A stretch of DNA of 64,000 nt. Source: Legionella impletisoli. GTDB lineage: Bacteria; Pseudomonadota; Gammaproteobacteria; Legionellales; Legionellaceae. Location: the NCBI RefSeq assembly GCF_900639875.1, contig NZ_CAAAIA010000004.1, forward strand, positions 1 through 64,000, read 5' to 3'. Each line of letters opens with the position of its first letter. Position 1 is the stretch's first letter. The notes under the pieces were generated by a model. That model had not been told where the DNA came from. It searched no databases and was given only the letters and a program-made list of their open reading frames with translations. Below are positions 46,622 through 57,030 of this stretch, one piece after another. Both the position numbers and the translations under genes were made by a program.

Positions 46622-47833
46622 ATGTCTATCGAAGTGAATGTACCTGCCTTACCCGAGTCAGTTGCTGACGCTACTATTGCCACCTGGCATAAAAAAGTAG
46701 GTGACAAAGTGTCACGAGATGAAAACCTCGTCGACTTAGAAACCGATAAGGTTGTTTTGGAAGTTCCTGCTCCGGCTGATGGTGTTTTAAAAAAAATCCA
46801 TTTTGAAGAAGGGGATACAGTCACAGCAGGTGAAGTTTTGGCTTCGATAGAAGAAGGTGCTGAAAAAGGCGAGTCAAGCAAAGAGGAAAAAGCGAACGAT
46901 AAGCAAGAAAAAGTCGAAGAGAAAGAAGAGAAAGCAGCGAGTCCTGCGGTGCGGCGTATGTTGGCTGAGCATGATTTGCAGCCTAGTCAAATTAAGGGCA
47001 CTGGAAAAGATGGTCGCATAACCAAAGAAGATGTGGTGGCTTATATCGAATCGCATCGAGATAAGGCGCAGAAAAAATCAGAGGCGAAAGTAAAAGAGGA
47101 AGCTAAAGATAAAGCTCCTATTCCTTCTGGTGAGCGAGAAGAGCGGCGAGTTCCTATGTCGCGTTTACGTGCGAAAATTGCAGAGCGATTAGTCGAAGCG
47201 CAACATAATGCCGCCATGTTAACTACGTTTAACGAAATTAATCTAAAGGCGGTCATGGATATTCGTGCGCAATATAAAGATAATTTCGAGAAAAAATATG
47301 GTGCAAAACTTGGTTTTATGTCGTTTTTTACCAAGGCGGTTGTTGAATCGTTGAAACGCTTTCCCGCTGTGAACGCCTCTATTGATGGTCAAGATATCGT
47401 TTATCACGGCTATTATGATATCGGAATTGCTGTCTCAACGGAGCGGGGTTTGGTTGTACCTGTTGTGCGTAATGCTGATCAATTAAGCATGGCAGAAATT
47501 GAGAATACAATAGCCGATTATGCAACACGCGCACGCCAAGGCAAGTTGTCCATGGATGAGATGCAGGGTGGTACATTTACAATCACGAATGGTGGAGTAT
47601 TTGGTTCTCTGCTGGCTACACCGATTATTAATCCACCTCAGACAGGCATTCTTGGCATGCACAAAATTGAGCAACGTCCTATTGTTGAACAAGGTGAGAT
47701 CGTTATTCGCCCCATGATGTATGTGGCGCTTTCTTATGATCACCGCTTAATTGATGGCAAAGACTCCGTACAGTTTTTAGTAAGCGTGAAGGAACTTCTA
47801 GAAGATCCTGCTCGGTTGCTGTTAAATGTCTAA
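46622..47833 (+). CDS. sucB: Dihydrolipoyllysine succinyltransferase (E2)
   Basis: E2 core of the 2-oxoglutarate dehydrogenase complex. The 403-residue protein has a lipoyl domain with the modified lysine in [11 protein letters not shown] (residue about 43), a charged Lys/Glu linker, the E1/E3-binding domain [20 protein letters not shown], a second linker, and the catalytic domain with [18 protein letters not shown] and [16 protein letters not shown] (HxxxDG). It is followed 20 bp later by sucC. The E3 gene is not in the window. Confidence 0.97.
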   Translation: MSIEVNVPALPESVADATIATWHKKVGDKVSRDENLVDLETDKVVLEVPAPADGVLKKIHFEEGDTVTAGEVLASIEEGAEKGESSKEEKANDKQEKVEEKEEKAASPAVRRMLAEHDLQPSQIKGTGKDGRITKEDVVAYIESHRDKAQKKSEAKVKEEAKDKAPIPSGEREERRVPMSRLRAKIAERLVEAQHNAAMLTTFNEINLKAVMDIRAQYKDNFEKKYGAKLGFMSFFTKAVVESLKRFPAVNASIDGQDIVYHGYYDIGIAVSTERGLVVPVVRNADQLSMAEIENTIADYATRARQGKLSMDEMQGGTFTITNGGVFGSLLATPIINPPQTGILGMHKIEQRPIVEQGEIVIRPMMYVALSYDHRLIDGKDSVQFLVSVKELLEDPARLLLNV

Positions 47834-47853
47834 CCTATTTAGGAAAACGCAGA

Positions 47854-49011
47854 ATGAATTTACATGAATATCAAGCCAAACAATTATTTGAGAGTTATGG
47901 ACTTCCGGTTCCAAATGGTGAAGTGGCTCATAATGTGGAAGATGCTTTACAAGTTGCTTCTAAACTATCAACTCCACGCTGGGTAGTAAAAGCTCAAGTC
48001 CATGCGGGTGGCCGTGGCAAAGCAGGCGGTGTGAAGCTTGTCTCAAATAAAGAAGAATTAACTTCATACGTTAAATCCATCCTAGGAACCCGTTTAGTGA
48101 CCTACCAAACCGACGAGCATGGCCAGCCTGTTAATTCGGTGTTAGTAGAAGAAACCAGTGATATTGAGCGCGAGCTTTATTTGGGTGCAGTGATTGACCG
48201 TGCTTCTCGCCGAGTGGTCATCATGGCATCTACAGAAGGTGGGGTTGAAATTGAAAAAGTTGCTGAAGAAACGCCAGAAAAAATCTTTAAAGTTCAAGTT
48301 GATCCTATGGTTGGTGTGATGCCTTATCAATGCCGCGAAACGGCATTTAATTTAGGATTAGAAGGAGATCAAATTAAGCAATTCACCAATTTAATGATTG
48401 CATTGGGAAAAATGTTTGTAGAGTGTGATTTAAGTTTGTTAGAAATTAATCCCTTAGTAGTGAATAAACAAGGGCATTTGATTTGTCTCGATGGCAAAGT
48501 CAATATCGATGACAACGCACTGTATCGTCAGCCTAAGTTAAGAGCCATGCGCGATACAACTCAGGAAGATGAGCGTGTTAACCGTGCCCATGACTGGGAA
48601 TTAAATTATATCCCTCTAGATGGCAAGATAGGGTGCATGGTTAATGGTGCAGGTTTAGCCATGGCAACGATGGATGTGATTAAACTTCATGGTGGTGAGC
48701 CCGCAAACTTTCTTGATGTGGGTGGAGGAGCTACGAAAGAACGCGTTCGCGAAGCATTTAAAATTATTCTTTCTGATGAGAAAGTCAAAGGCATTCTGGT
48801 GAATATTTTTGGCGGTATTGTTCGTTGTGATTTAATTGCTGAAGGGATTTTAGACGCCGTAAAAGAAGTTGATGTGCATGTTCCAGTGGTTGTTCGTCTC
48901 GAAGGAAATAATGCTGATAAAGGGGCAGATATTTTAAATCAGAGCGATTTAAATGTGATTGCCGCAACCAGCTTAACCGATGCGGCTAAAAAGATTGTTG
49001 AACAAGTATAG
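47854..49011 (+). CDS. sucC: Succinate--CoA ligase, beta subunit
   Basis: SucC carries the nucleotide-binding ATP-grasp domain of succinyl-CoA synthetase. The 385-residue protein begins [20 protein letters not shown] and shows [45 protein letters not shown] in outline, and [17 protein letters not shown]. Length is the family norm. It pairs with sucD, 69 bp downstream. Confidence 0.98.
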   Translation: MNLHEYQAKQLFESYGLPVPNGEVAHNVEDALQVASKLSTPRWVVKAQVHAGGRGKAGGVKLVSNKEELTSYVKSILGTRLVTYQTDEHGQPVNSVLVEETSDIERELYLGAVIDRASRRVVIMASTEGGVEIEKVAEETPEKIFKVQVDPMVGVMPYQCRETAFNLGLEGDQIKQFTNLMIALGKMFVECDLSLLEINPLVVNKQGHLICLDGKVNIDDNALYRQPKLRAMRDTTQEDERVNRAHDWELNYIPLDGKIGCMVNGAGLAMATMDVIKLHGGEPANFLDVGGGATKERVREAFKIILSDEKVKGILVNIFGGIVRCDLIAEGILDAVKEVDVHVPVVVRLEGNNADKGADILNQSDLNVIAATSLTDAAKKIVEQV

Positions 49012-49080
49012 GTTGGCATGATTAATTGTTGTGGTCTTGATTTAAATATGAGGCTACACACCAAAACCTCGAGGTTATGA

Positions 49081-49956
49081 ATGAGTATTTTAATTAACAA
49101 AGACACCAAAGTCATTTGCCAGGGATTCACGGGTAAGCAAGGAACCTTTCATTCTGAGCAAGCGATTGAATATGGCACACGTATGGTCGGTGGCGTGACT
49201 CCCGGGAAAGGCGGTCAAGAACATCTTGGCTTACCGGTATTCAATACCGTTAAAGACGCAATTGATGAGACTGGGGCTGATGCTAGCGTGATTTACGTAC
49301 CCGCTCCTTTTTGCAAAGACTCTATTTTAGAAGCGGCCGATGCAGGGATTAAACTGATTGTATGCATCACCGAAGGCGTGCCGGTCTTAGACATGTTACA
49401 AGTAAAAGCATATCTGGAAAATAACACGGATAGCCGTTTAATCGGTCCTAACTGCCCAGGAATTATTACCCCAGGTGAGTGTAAGATTGGCATTATGCCA
49501 GGTGCAATTCACCTTCCTGGTAAAGTAGGTATTGTTTCTCGCTCTGGTACTTTGACGTATGAAGCAGTAAAGCAAACCACCGATAAAGGGTTTGGTCAAA
49601 GTACATGTGTTGGAATTGGCGGGGATCCAATTCCTGGAACCAACTTTATTGATGTGTTAAAGCTCTTTGAAAAAGACGAGCAAACAGAAGCGATTATTTT
49701 AGTCGGCGAAATTGGAGGCACGGCTGAGGAAGAGGCAGCGGAGTTCATCAAGGAGCATGTCACTAAACCAGTGGTTTCTTACATTGCGGGCGTTACAGCA
49801 CCCGCTGGAAAAAGGATGGGACATGCCGGAGCAATTATCTCTGGAGGTAAAGGCACGGCTGAAGATAAGTTTGCAGCGCTTGAAGCAGCGGGTGTTAAAA
49901 CTGTAAAATCCCCAGCTCTATTGGGAGACGCGATCGCTGAGATCACGGGTTGGTAA
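49081..49956 (+). CDS. sucD: Succinate--CoA ligase, alpha subunit
   Basis: SucD binds CoA and carries the phosphohistidine. The 291-residue protein has [58 protein letters not shown], and [19 protein letters not shown], whose GHAGAI histidine is phosphorylated. It ends the sucABCD series; a long hairpin follows its stop. Confidence 0.98.
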   Translation: MSILINKDTKVICQGFTGKQGTFHSEQAIEYGTRMVGGVTPGKGGQEHLGLPVFNTVKDAIDETGADASVIYVPAPFCKDSILEAADAGIKLIVCITEGVPVLDMLQVKAYLENNTDSRLIGPNCPGIITPGECKIGIMPGAIHLPGKVGIVSRSGTLTYEAVKQTTDKGFGQSTCVGIGGDPIPGTNFIDVLKLFEKDEQTEAIILVGEIGGTAEEEAAEFIKEHVTKPVVSYIAGVTAPAGKRMGHAGAIISGGKGTAEDKFAALEAAGVKTVKSPALLGDAIAEITGW

Positions 49957-49966
49957 ATCTATCTCG

Positions 49967-50007
49967 AAGTTGATGCTTTGTTTGCAAAAGCGCATAGGCA
50001 TCAACTT
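49967..50007 (+). terminator. Long hairpin after sucD
   Basis: AAGTTGATGC and GCATCAACTT pair perfectly over 10 bases around a loop of 21, eleven bases after the sucD stop. The following tract is only moderately T-rich, so it may be a weak terminator or an mRNA-protecting hairpin. Confidence 0.45.
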
Positions 50008-50104
50008 TGATCATTATCTTATATAAAAGCAGGTTGCTCAAAATACTTGGGTATCGCACTGAGGTCTTCTTTAAAAATAATTTTTATGGTTACGGATTTT
50101 AAAA

Positions 50105-50752
50105 ATGAAGAAAGGGAAAACAATCGCAGAAATTAGACGTGAATATGGAAATTTATCGCTGAGTAAGCAATCTGCGGCATTAACCCCTTTTGAACAATTT
50201 GAACGCTGGTTTCAAGAGGTTGTTGAAACCGAAATCAGCGATCCCACCGCTATGGTTTTAGCTACGGCCGATGAGCATGCCCACCCCGATACCCGCGTGG
50301 TGCTTTTGAAAGGAATTGAAAACAACGCATTTCTTTTTTTTACGAACTATCGAAGTACTAAAGCGATTCAAATTGAACATAATCCCCACGTTTCCTTGAA
50401 CTTTTTTTGGCCAGAAATGTCTAGACAGGTACGGATTCGTGGTACGGTTCAAAGGGCTTCAAAAAAGCTATCCGATGTATACTTTTCCTCAAGGCCTCTA
50501 CACAGCCAATATAGCGCCATTAGTTCTCCTCAAAGTCAAGTGATTAAAGATAGAAGCGAGCTAGAGCAGCGATTTAATGAACTGGTTGCAAAGCATCAAC
50601 AAGCCCCAGTCATGCGCCCTGAATATTGGGGCGGATATCTGGTTAGTCCTGAAACGGTTGAATTCTGGCAAGGAAGAGATAGTCGTCTTCACGATCGCAT
50701 TCGATATTTTCTTAAAAATGACCACTGGCACAAAGAACGTCTTGCGCCCTAA
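50105..50752 (+). CDS. pdxH: Pyridoxamine 5'-phosphate oxidase
   Basis: PdxH is the FMN enzyme that makes pyridoxal 5'-phosphate. The 215-residue protein has IRREYGNLSLSKQ, DPTAMVLATADEHAHPDTRVVL in outline, FFTNYRSTKAIQIEHNP, FFWPEMSRQVRIRGTV, and the C-terminal WQGRDSRLHDRIRY with the PLP-binding arginines; the last proline follows the family ending RLAP. It stands alone between sucD and the letE-like gene. Confidence 0.97.
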   Translation: MKKGKTIAEIRREYGNLSLSKQSAALTPFEQFERWFQEVVETEISDPTAMVLATADEHAHPDTRVVLLKGIENNAFLFFTNYRSTKAIQIEHNPHVSLNFFWPEMSRQVRIRGTVQRASKKLSDVYFSSRPLHSQYSAISSPQSQVIKDRSELEQRFNELVAKHQQAPVMRPEYWGGYLVSPETVEFWQGRDSRLHDRIRYFLKNDHWHKERLAP

Positions 50753-50939
50753 ATCTAAAGATCTTTTGTTTTACTGCCGATAAGTCATATGCCTTCGAAA
50801 AAATGAATTGTGAAGAAAATGTAAAGTTTTTCTAGGTCGTCATGAATTGCAAATTGACGAGGTAAAATAAAAGCTAAGTAAAGGTCAATACAAATAAATG
50901 ACATACTTAGATTACAATTCACGCGAAAGGGGTAATGAC

Positions 50940-51317
50940 ATGAAAACGACCAATGAATTTTTACCATACATTAAACTAAAATTTAATATTGAACACCCTT
51001 CCTTTGAAGCTTGCTATGCTTACGGCTACGAAAGTGGGCTCGCGAATGTTAGTGAAGAAAACAATCCATTTAAAGAAGGAACTAGAGAATTCGAACAGTG
51101 GTCCGATGGTTGGTGGGCAGGTTTTTATAAAGAAGAACCTATTTACGATATAACGGATTATATTGGTTATGAATCAGTAGCCGAAGAATTTGCCGCGAAT
51201 GATGAGCATTATTATGCATCAACCAAGGCTGGATTTATTACTAAAGTATTAGAGTTAAGTAGCGTTATTGCCGTATCTGCTATTTTGGGATATCAAGTAA
51301 TCGATATGGTGGCTTAA
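50940..51317 (+). CDS. letE: LetE-like small protein (transmission trait enhancer)
   Basis: A 125-residue protein with an aromatic, acidic body (HPSFEACYAYGYESGLANVS, DGWWAGFYKEEP) and one C-terminal hydrophobic segment (VIAVSAILGYQVIDMVA). From memory it resembles Legionella LetE, a protein reported to promote transmission traits, and its place after the sdh-suc genes matches the L. pneumophila order. Both points are recall, not a search. I chose ATG 50940, which has AAAGGGG upstream; ATG 50898 is possible. A good terminator follows. Confidence 0.6.
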   Translation: MKTTNEFLPYIKLKFNIEHPSFEACYAYGYESGLANVSEENNPFKEGTREFEQWSDGWWAGFYKEEPIYDITDYIGYESVAEEFAANDEHYYASTKAGFITKVLELSSVIAVSAILGYQVIDMVA

Positions 51318-51369
51318 TTAATGTGAATAGGTGTAACGTACTGATGAGATGTAAACGGCTTTAAAAAGA

Positions 51370-51404
51370 CCAAATTCCCATATTAGTGGGAGTTTGGAAT
51401 TTTT
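51370..51404 (+). terminator. Rho-independent terminator of the letE-like gene
   Basis: CCAAATTCCCA and TGGGAGTTTGG form an 11-bp stem with one G-T pair around a six-base loop, followed by AATTTTT. It lies 53 bases after the stop codon. Confidence 0.8.
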
Positions 51405-51416
51405 AAAGGAGAAGAA

Positions 51417-51803
51417 TTAATTATTAAAAAACTTAAGCACCATACTTCGCATTCTAGCAATTTCTGCAGGATTGAATTCTTTATAGCAAACACTCCCGAT
51501 GTTTAAGCAAACAGTGACGCCTTCTCCAATACCTTTTAATAAGTCTACGCCAGATAGTTTAAGTAATTGAATTCGTTCTGCTATATGAGCTGCCCAAGCA
51601 TCAAAATAATCCATATGACTGAAAACAGGTAAAAAAATGTGCTCGTTCTCAATCAGATAAAGTACTTTTGGCTCTGTTTCACTACCGACTTCTATTGGAA
51701 TAATAAAATTGGCTTTAATAAATTCAAGATAAGCTTTATTCGCTTCTTTCTGTGCGCCCTGTTGCTGAAACGCATTTAAAATGGCCGTTTCTAATGGATT
51801 CAT
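51417..51803 (-). CDS. SseB-like family protein
   Basis: A 128-residue protein whose N terminus, MNPLETAILNAF, and middle, EVGSETEPKVLYLIENEHIF and FLPVFSH, follow the pattern of the SseB N-terminal domain, with VCLNIGSVCYKEFNPAEIAR near the end. The family is poorly understood; some members enhance serine sensitivity or occur near secretion genes. ATG 51803 gives MNPLETA; a second ATG lies two codons upstream. It is convergent with the letE-like gene. Confidence 0.6.
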   Translation of the reverse strand: MNPLETAILNAFQQQGAQKEANKAYLEFIKANFIIPIEVGSETEPKVLYLIENEHIFLPVFSHMDYFDAWAAHIAERIQLLKLSGVDLLKGIGEGVTVCLNIGSVCYKEFNPAEIARMRSMVLKFFNN

Positions 51804-52016
51804 ATACATTAAATTACCGGTTACGAGCCCATAATTTTATCAGATTACCTTGCTAATGAGAAACAGAGTGTTGAAATTATCTACCGCACCAGTATAATGA
51901 AGAAGCAATATTTGCATGAATATTGATCAGGAACGCTTCTCGTAAAACAAATGTATCCATTGAAATTAAAAGATGGGTATAAATTATGATTTTAGGAACA
52001 TTCTAGTAGTGGACTT

Positions 52017-53324
52017 ATGAATTCAATTGTACTCCCTCAAACAAATAAGGATAAAGTTCGTGAAAAACTTGGTTACGCTTGGCTCGTTTGGGGTCTAGCT
52101 GCAGCCTTTTTTTTTTCCGACTATATGGCAAGGGTCGCACCAGGTGTCATGCACCGCTACTTGCAAAGCGATTTTGGTATCAATGAAGCAGGCTTTGGGA
52201 TTTTAACAGCCTCTTTTTATATTCCCTATATTTTAATGCAAATTCCTGTCGGACTTACGGTAGATAGATTAAGTATCCGATGGATTTTGACCGTCATGTC
52301 ATTAATTACCGCGTTTGGTTGCTGTGTATTTGGACTAGCGGATGGGCTTTTAATAGCCTCTATTGGAAGAATGTTAATTGGCTTTAGTGCGGCTTTTGCT
52401 TTTGTTTGTGCTTTAAGGTTAGCAACCTCCTGGTTTCCTGCAGCCATGCTTGGATTGTTGGCGGGATTAACTCAAGCACTGGGTATGTTGGGAGCGGCTG
52501 CTGGCGAAGCTCCAGTATCTTTTTTAGTTGGCGCCGTAGGCTGGCGTCATAGTATGTTGATTATTGCTTTCTTATTTATTTTGTTGGCGGGCTTACTTTA
52601 TCAGTTCGTACAAGATAGACCGACAAAAAAAACACACCAAATGAAGCATGATAGTCAAATCAGCATTGTAGAAAGCCTTCGTATTATTTTGACTCATAAG
52701 CAAGCTTGGATAAACGCGCTTTACGCTGGGTTTTTATTTGGTCCTACTGCCGTTATTGGTGAGGCAATTGGACCGGCTTATTTACAGTACGGTCGAGGGT
52801 TAACAGCCCATGCTGCTGCCTTTGCTACAGGCCTCATATTTATCGGTTGGGGAATTGGAGGTCCATTATCTGGTTGGTTATCTGATAAAATGGGTCGACG
52901 CAAACCTATTATGATTGCCTCAGCTATTTTGGGGGCAATTCTAACCTCGTTATATGTATTTGCTCCTGAGATGAATAAAACGACGGCATATCTCTTATTT
53001 TTTGCTTTCGGTTTAACAAACACAGGCGTTGCTATTGCCTACGCTGTATCCACAGAACTACATGAACGTAAGGTGATTGGCACATCTATTGCGTTTACGA
53101 ATATGATCTCTATTTTTGTGGGTGCATCATTACAGCCATTGGTTGGAAAAATGGTAGATATCGTTTCTGGTGCTAGAGCTTATAACGTTGAAATGCTTCA
53201 TCTTTCTGATTTTCAATTTGGTTTACAAATATTACCTCTTTGTTCGCTTGTTGCGTTAATTTTATCTTTGATGGTGAAAGAAACATATTGCAAACAAGTG
53301 TCAGAAAAGCAGTCTAAAAAATAA
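52017..53324 (+). CDS. MFS transporter
   Basis: A 435-residue major facilitator protein with twelve membrane segments. FGILTASFYIPYILMQIPVG and GLTVDRLSIRW give segment 2 and the A-like loop; GWLSDKMGRRKPIMIA is the matching loop after segment 8. Legionella and Coxiella genomes have many such carriers, including Pht nutrient transporters of the vacuole stage, but the substrate is not readable here. It stands alone between SseB-like and DUF945 genes. Confidence 0.9.
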   Translation: MNSIVLPQTNKDKVREKLGYAWLVWGLAAAFFFSDYMARVAPGVMHRYLQSDFGINEAGFGILTASFYIPYILMQIPVGLTVDRLSIRWILTVMSLITAFGCCVFGLADGLLIASIGRMLIGFSAAFAFVCALRLATSWFPAAMLGLLAGLTQALGMLGAAAGEAPVSFLVGAVGWRHSMLIIAFLFILLAGLLYQFVQDRPTKKTHQMKHDSQISIVESLRIILTHKQAWINALYAGFLFGPTAVIGEAIGPAYLQYGRGLTAHAAAFATGLIFIGWGIGGPLSGWLSDKMGRRKPIMIASAILGAILTSLYVFAPEMNKTTAYLLFFAFGLTNTGVAIAYAVSTELHERKVIGTSIAFTNMISIFVGASLQPLVGKMVDIVSGARAYNVEMLHLSDFQFGLQILPLCSLVALILSLMVKETYCKQVSEKQSKK

Positions 53325-53482
53325 TTACTTCTAAAACACGCAATGCCTTTGCGAGATTATGATTATCGTGCTTTAATAACAGCTGTTTTCTAACGCAATT
53401 TTTTTTGCGATAAAACAATACCCTCTTGCAGTTTTTTGCTCATAGCGCATTAAAGAGGATCATTTCAAACACGGAGCTGATA

Positions 53483-55117
53483 ATGAAAAAATTAGTGGGA
53501 TTGATAATTATCTTAGTTGTTTTAGTCCTTGGTGGATACTACGGTACGGGATTGATGACCGAACGTACCTTAAAAAGAGATATTACTTTAGTTAATCAAG
53601 CAAACGGTTTGAATGTTACCATTAACCGCTATGATCGCGGCTGGTTCACTTCCAAGGCTGATTTATTATGGAAAGTCCATGTTCCTGAGCGCGTGGTGAA
53701 AAACCAAGATGGCCAACCTACCTTACAGCCAGCACAAGATTATACGCTGGATATGCCCCTTTCAATTTACCATGGTCCAGTAATTTTTGCTGAAGATGGG
53801 GTTCATTTTGGCCTAGGCTATGCTAAAACGGAATTAAATCTTCCTGATCAGTTTAAACAAAAATTTGCTGATGCCTTTACAACCGACTCAACCTCACCAA
53901 AACTGAATGTCAGCGTTTTAGTCAACTATCTAAATCGTAGCCGTTTTCGTGTTCAACTCCCCCAGTTTACGCTCATTGCCAAAGAGGGGAATGGTCAGTT
54001 TAAATGGCATGGCATGACGAGTGATGTCACATTAACTTCTCGCCTGGATCACATAGATGGCGATATGATCATTCAGGGCATTGATGTTAAAAAGGATCAA
54101 ATTTCTGCAAGAGTTAGCCAAGTCAGTAGTGAGTATGACTTATATCAAGCAGAAAATGGCTTGTATTTAGGTCAAGCCAGTTTCTCATTGCCATCAGTTC
54201 TCGTGACCAATGGGGATCAAAAAATATTTGAGTTAAATAAATTTAGTGTTCATACTAAAAGTGATATTGAAGATGGGTTATTTCATTCTCATTTAGAAGC
54301 TTCTATAAACCAACTTTATTCTAATGGAAAAAACTATGGTCCTGGTGAGATCAAGTTGGCGATTAAAAACTTAGATGCTGATGTTCTTGCAAAAATTAAT
54401 GAGCAAGCAAACCAGATGCAAGGAAACACGGATGCAGACCGTCAGCAGGCATTGTTCACCATTTTACCTGAACTACCTAAGTTATTTAGTAAAGGAGCCG
54501 AGTTTGAAGTTTCTAAGCTAAGTTTTGTGATGCCTGAAGGAAGTATTGAAGGCAACCTTACCTTAAATTTACCAAAAGGTGATTCATCAAACCCATTCCA
54601 GCTCATCCAGCAAATTCAAGGAGAGGGTCAACTTAAGCTGCCAGCCGATCTGGTAAAGGAAGCGCTTAAAGAAACATCTAAGCAACAACTAGTTAAGCAA
54701 CCTACCCTCCAAGATGCATTGGCCAAGCAAATAGAGATGCACTCTTCGGGTGACCAGCAAGATAAGCAACAGCCACAAGATGCTGAGGTAAGCAAACAGG
54801 ACGTTGAGGCTCAACAGCAAGAAACAACACAAAGGAGTGATCAATCGAGTGCTCAAGCTCAAGATCAACCTCAAGTTGCCGAGTCTACTACCAACGCAAC
54901 TCAGAAAGACCCAGCTCAGCAACCAGTAACAAAGCAAATGACATTAGCAGAGCTTGATCAAAAAGCTGAAGCCAAAGCTCAAGAAAAATTAGACGCTCTG
55001 GTTGCAGCCGGTGCTTTAGAAAAACAAGGAAATGAATTTGTCATTCATGTAACCTTGAATGAAGGCCAATTAACCGTTAATGGTAAACCATTTAATCCGG
55101 CTATGATTCAATACTAA
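53483..55117 (+). CDS. DUF945 (YdgA-like) protein with Gln-rich C-terminal region
   Basis: A 544-residue envelope protein. A membrane anchor or signal (KKLVGLIIILVVLVLGGYYG) is followed by TERTLKRDITLVNQANGLNV and YDRGWFTSKADLLWKV, hallmarks of DUF945. An unusual Gln/Asp-rich, low-complexity stretch (about residues 415-490) separates the main body from a short final domain (NEFVIHVTLNEGQLTVNGKP). Family function is unknown; E. coli YdgA is linked to swarming. ATG 53483 has GGAG upstream; the longer frame is less likely. Confidence 0.85.
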   Translation: MKKLVGLIIILVVLVLGGYYGTGLMTERTLKRDITLVNQANGLNVTINRYDRGWFTSKADLLWKVHVPERVVKNQDGQPTLQPAQDYTLDMPLSIYHGPVIFAEDGVHFGLGYAKTELNLPDQFKQKFADAFTTDSTSPKLNVSVLVNYLNRSRFRVQLPQFTLIAKEGNGQFKWHGMTSDVTLTSRLDHIDGDMIIQGIDVKKDQISARVSQVSSEYDLYQAENGLYLGQASFSLPSVLVTNGDQKIFELNKFSVHTKSDIEDGLFHSHLEASINQLYSNGKNYGPGEIKLAIKNLDADVLAKINEQANQMQGNTDADRQQALFTILPELPKLFSKGAEFEVSKLSFVMPEGSIEGNLTLNLPKGDSSNPFQLIQQIQGEGQLKLPADLVKEALKETSKQQLVKQPTLQDALAKQIEMHSSGDQQDKQQPQDAEVSKQDVEAQQQETTQRSDQSSAQAQDQPQVAESTTNATQKDPAQQPVTKQMTLAELDQKAEAKAQEKLDALVAAGALEKQGNEFVIHVTLNEGQLTVNGKPFNPAMIQY

Positions 55118-55415
55118 TAGAGGTTTGGTGGGCTTTTTAGCCCACTAATGGTGTTTGTAGAATGTGTGCGATCAAACGTGCAGTTTTTTAAAATTAAACG
55201 TGAGGCTTATTCATTAATAATTGTGTTTTCACAATGATCAACTTCCCGCTGCTTGACGAGAGAGCAAGTGATTTAGAAGGTCCATAAATCGCCTGGTCCA
55301 GTCGCAGAATGTTGGCATAAGAAAACCACGTTAATCGCACCCTGTTTAACTCGAAACTTGTCGAGTATTATTCATTTCGATAGAATTATTTTTTTGAAAG
55401 AAGGAGTTAATAATA

Positions 55416-55697
55416 ATGACAACAATCAGCAACGAGGCTGGGGATACAACTGCATCTTTAGCGGAGAGTGTAACTCAATCAGTGCAAAAATATTTTTCCG
55501 AACTGAAGGGGACTGATCCTGTTGATTTATACCAATTCGTGCTTGAGGAAGTTGAAGCCCCTTTGTTCCGAGCTGTTATGGAGCACTGTAAGTACAATCA
55601 ATCTCGTGCAGCGCTTATGTTAGGTATTAGTCGTGGCACGCTTAGAACTAAACTTCGTCACTATTTTGATGATAAGTACGTTGGCTCCCGTGATTAA
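55416..55697 (+). CDS. fis: Fis family DNA-binding protein
   Basis: Fis is a nucleoid protein that bends DNA and controls growth-phase genes. The 93-residue protein ends in the conserved region APLFRAVMEHCKYNQSRAAL followed by MLGISRGTLRTKLRHY, the helix-turn-helix. The N terminus is variable, as usual. GAAGGAG lies upstream of ATG 55416. Legionellae have several Fis paralogues that repress effector genes; which one this is cannot be told. Confidence 0.93.
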   Translation: MTTISNEAGDTTASLAESVTQSVQKYFSELKGTDPVDLYQFVLEEVEAPLFRAVMEHCKYNQSRAALMLGISRGTLRTKLRHYFDDKYVGSRD

Positions 55698-55735
55698 TTC
55701 CATCTAATCCATAGTTCAATCTTTCCCCCATAAAT

Positions 55736-55753
55736 GCCGTGCCTTGGCACGGC
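55736..55753. terminator. GC-rich hairpin between convergent fis and prs
   Basis: GCCGTGCC and GGCACGGC pair perfectly over eight G/C-rich bases with a two-base loop, 38 bases after fis and 107 before the prs stop. There is no T-run, but the position fits a bidirectional end signal. Confidence 0.5.
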
Positions 55754-55859
55754 GAGCTTATTTGATTAAGGTTAGGGGTATAATCGAATGCCTTCGAGTT
55801 TTCTTAGGCTTGGATTAGCCTGTATGGACTGTACACCATGGAGAGTAAAGATCAAAAAT

Positions 55860-56807
55860 TTATTCGGCAAACATTGAGCTAATGGATTCTTCTTCATTAA
55901 CACGCTTAATGGCTTGCGCAATCATTTCCGCTAGACTCACCACGCGTATTTTTGAACAATTCTTGGCTTCGTTGGATATAGGGATGGTGTCGGTTACTAC
56001 AACTTCGTCAAGAGATGAATTCATGATATTCGTAATGGCGGGGCCTGATAAAACTGGATGTGTAATATAAGCACGCACGCTTTGTGCCCCGTTATTTTTT
56101 AACTCAACCGCGGCAGAGCATAGGGTTCCAGCGGTATCGACGATATCATCTACGATAATGCAATTTCGGCCTTTGGGATCCCCTATGATATGCATTACTT
56201 CAGATTTGTTCGGACCGCTTCGACGTTTATCAATGATAGATAATTCTGCGTCATTTAATCGTTTTGCCATTGCACGAGCGCGAACTACTCCGCCTACATC
56301 TGGAGAAATAACCATCAAATTATCTAATTTTTGCTTCTGAATATCATCGAGTAAAACTGGGGTCGAATAGACGTTATCGACGGGCATGCAGAAAAACCCT
56401 TGGATTTGATCTGCGTGCAAATCGACGGTTAATACACGACCTATCCCAACAGAAGTGATCATATCGGCAACCACTTTGGCTGTTATTGGAACGCGTGCCG
56501 ATCGTACGCGACGGTCTTGTCTTGCATACCCAAAATAAGGAATAACGGCGGTAATGCGGTTGGCTGAAGAGCGTCTTAGCGCATCGGCCATGACCAACAG
56601 CTCCATTAAATTATTATTTGAGGGGGCGCAGGTCGATTGGATGATGAAGACATCTCTTCCACGGACATTTTCTAAAATTTCAACCATGGTCTCACCATCG
56701 CTAAACGTACCAACGTTTGCTTTGCCAATGGGTAAATTTAAATAGGAGGAAATATTTTGAGCTAGTTCTGCGTTGGCATTGCCAGTGAATATCATCATCG
56801 TCGACAT
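55860..56807 (-). CDS. prs: Ribose-phosphate pyrophosphokinase
   Basis: Prs makes PRPP from ribose 5-phosphate and ATP for nucleotide, histidine and NAD synthesis. The 315-residue protein has [55 protein letters not shown] in outline, and the PRPP loop [14 protein letters not shown]. It follows tRNA-Gln on the minus strand, with a structured leader of about 150 bp. The usual gammaproteobacterial follow-on genes rplY and pth are absent here. Confidence 0.98.
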   Translation of the reverse strand: MSTMMIFTGNANAELAQNISSYLNLPIGKANVGTFSDGETMVEILENVRGRDVFIIQSTCAPSNNNLMELLVMADALRRSSANRITAVIPYFGYARQDRRVRSARVPITAKVVADMITSVGIGRVLTVDLHADQIQGFFCMPVDNVYSTPVLLDDIQKQKLDNLMVISPDVGGVVRARAMAKRLNDAELSIIDKRRSGPNKSEVMHIIGDPKGRNCIIVDDIVDTAGTLCSAAVELKNNGAQSVRAYITHPVLSGPAITNIMNSSLDEVVVTDTIPISNEAKNCSKIRVVSLAEMIAQAIKRVNEEESISSMFAE

Positions 56808-56853
56808 GTGCGTGAAAACCTTAGATAAAATTAATCAGGTAGCATAAACACAT

Positions 56854-56928
56854 GGCAGAAGACAGCCAGAAAGATATTATTGTTATTTAGCGATCCGGTG
56901 AACGCATCCTTCCCGGGTATCTTCTGCC
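56854..56928 (-). promoter_or_regulatory. Long inverted repeat in the leader between tRNA-Gln and prs
   Basis: GGCAGAAGA (56854-56862) and TCTTCTGCC (56920-56928) face each other across 57 bases that contain further short stems. On the minus strand it lies 27 bases after the tRNA and 47 before prs. It may serve tRNA 3' processing or control of prs. Confidence 0.5.
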
Positions 56929-56955
56929 GTCTGTTAACTTGAATCACCAAGATTG

Positions 56956-57030
56956 TGGCTGGGGTGCTAGGATTCGAACCTAGGAATGCAGGGATCAAAA
57001 CCCTGTGCCTTACCGCTTGGCTACACCCCA
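56956..57030 (-). tRNA. tRNA-Gln (anticodon TTG)
   Basis: The reverse complement begins TGGGGTGTAGCCAAGCGGTA, has the anticodon arm CAGGGTTTTGATCCCTG with anticodon TTG, the T arm TAGGTTCGAATCCTA, and ends CACCCCAGCCA with encoded CCA. All four stems close, and the U1-A72 acceptor start is typical of tRNA-Gln. It lies between lolB and prs, its usual place in gammaproteobacteria. Confidence 0.97.
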
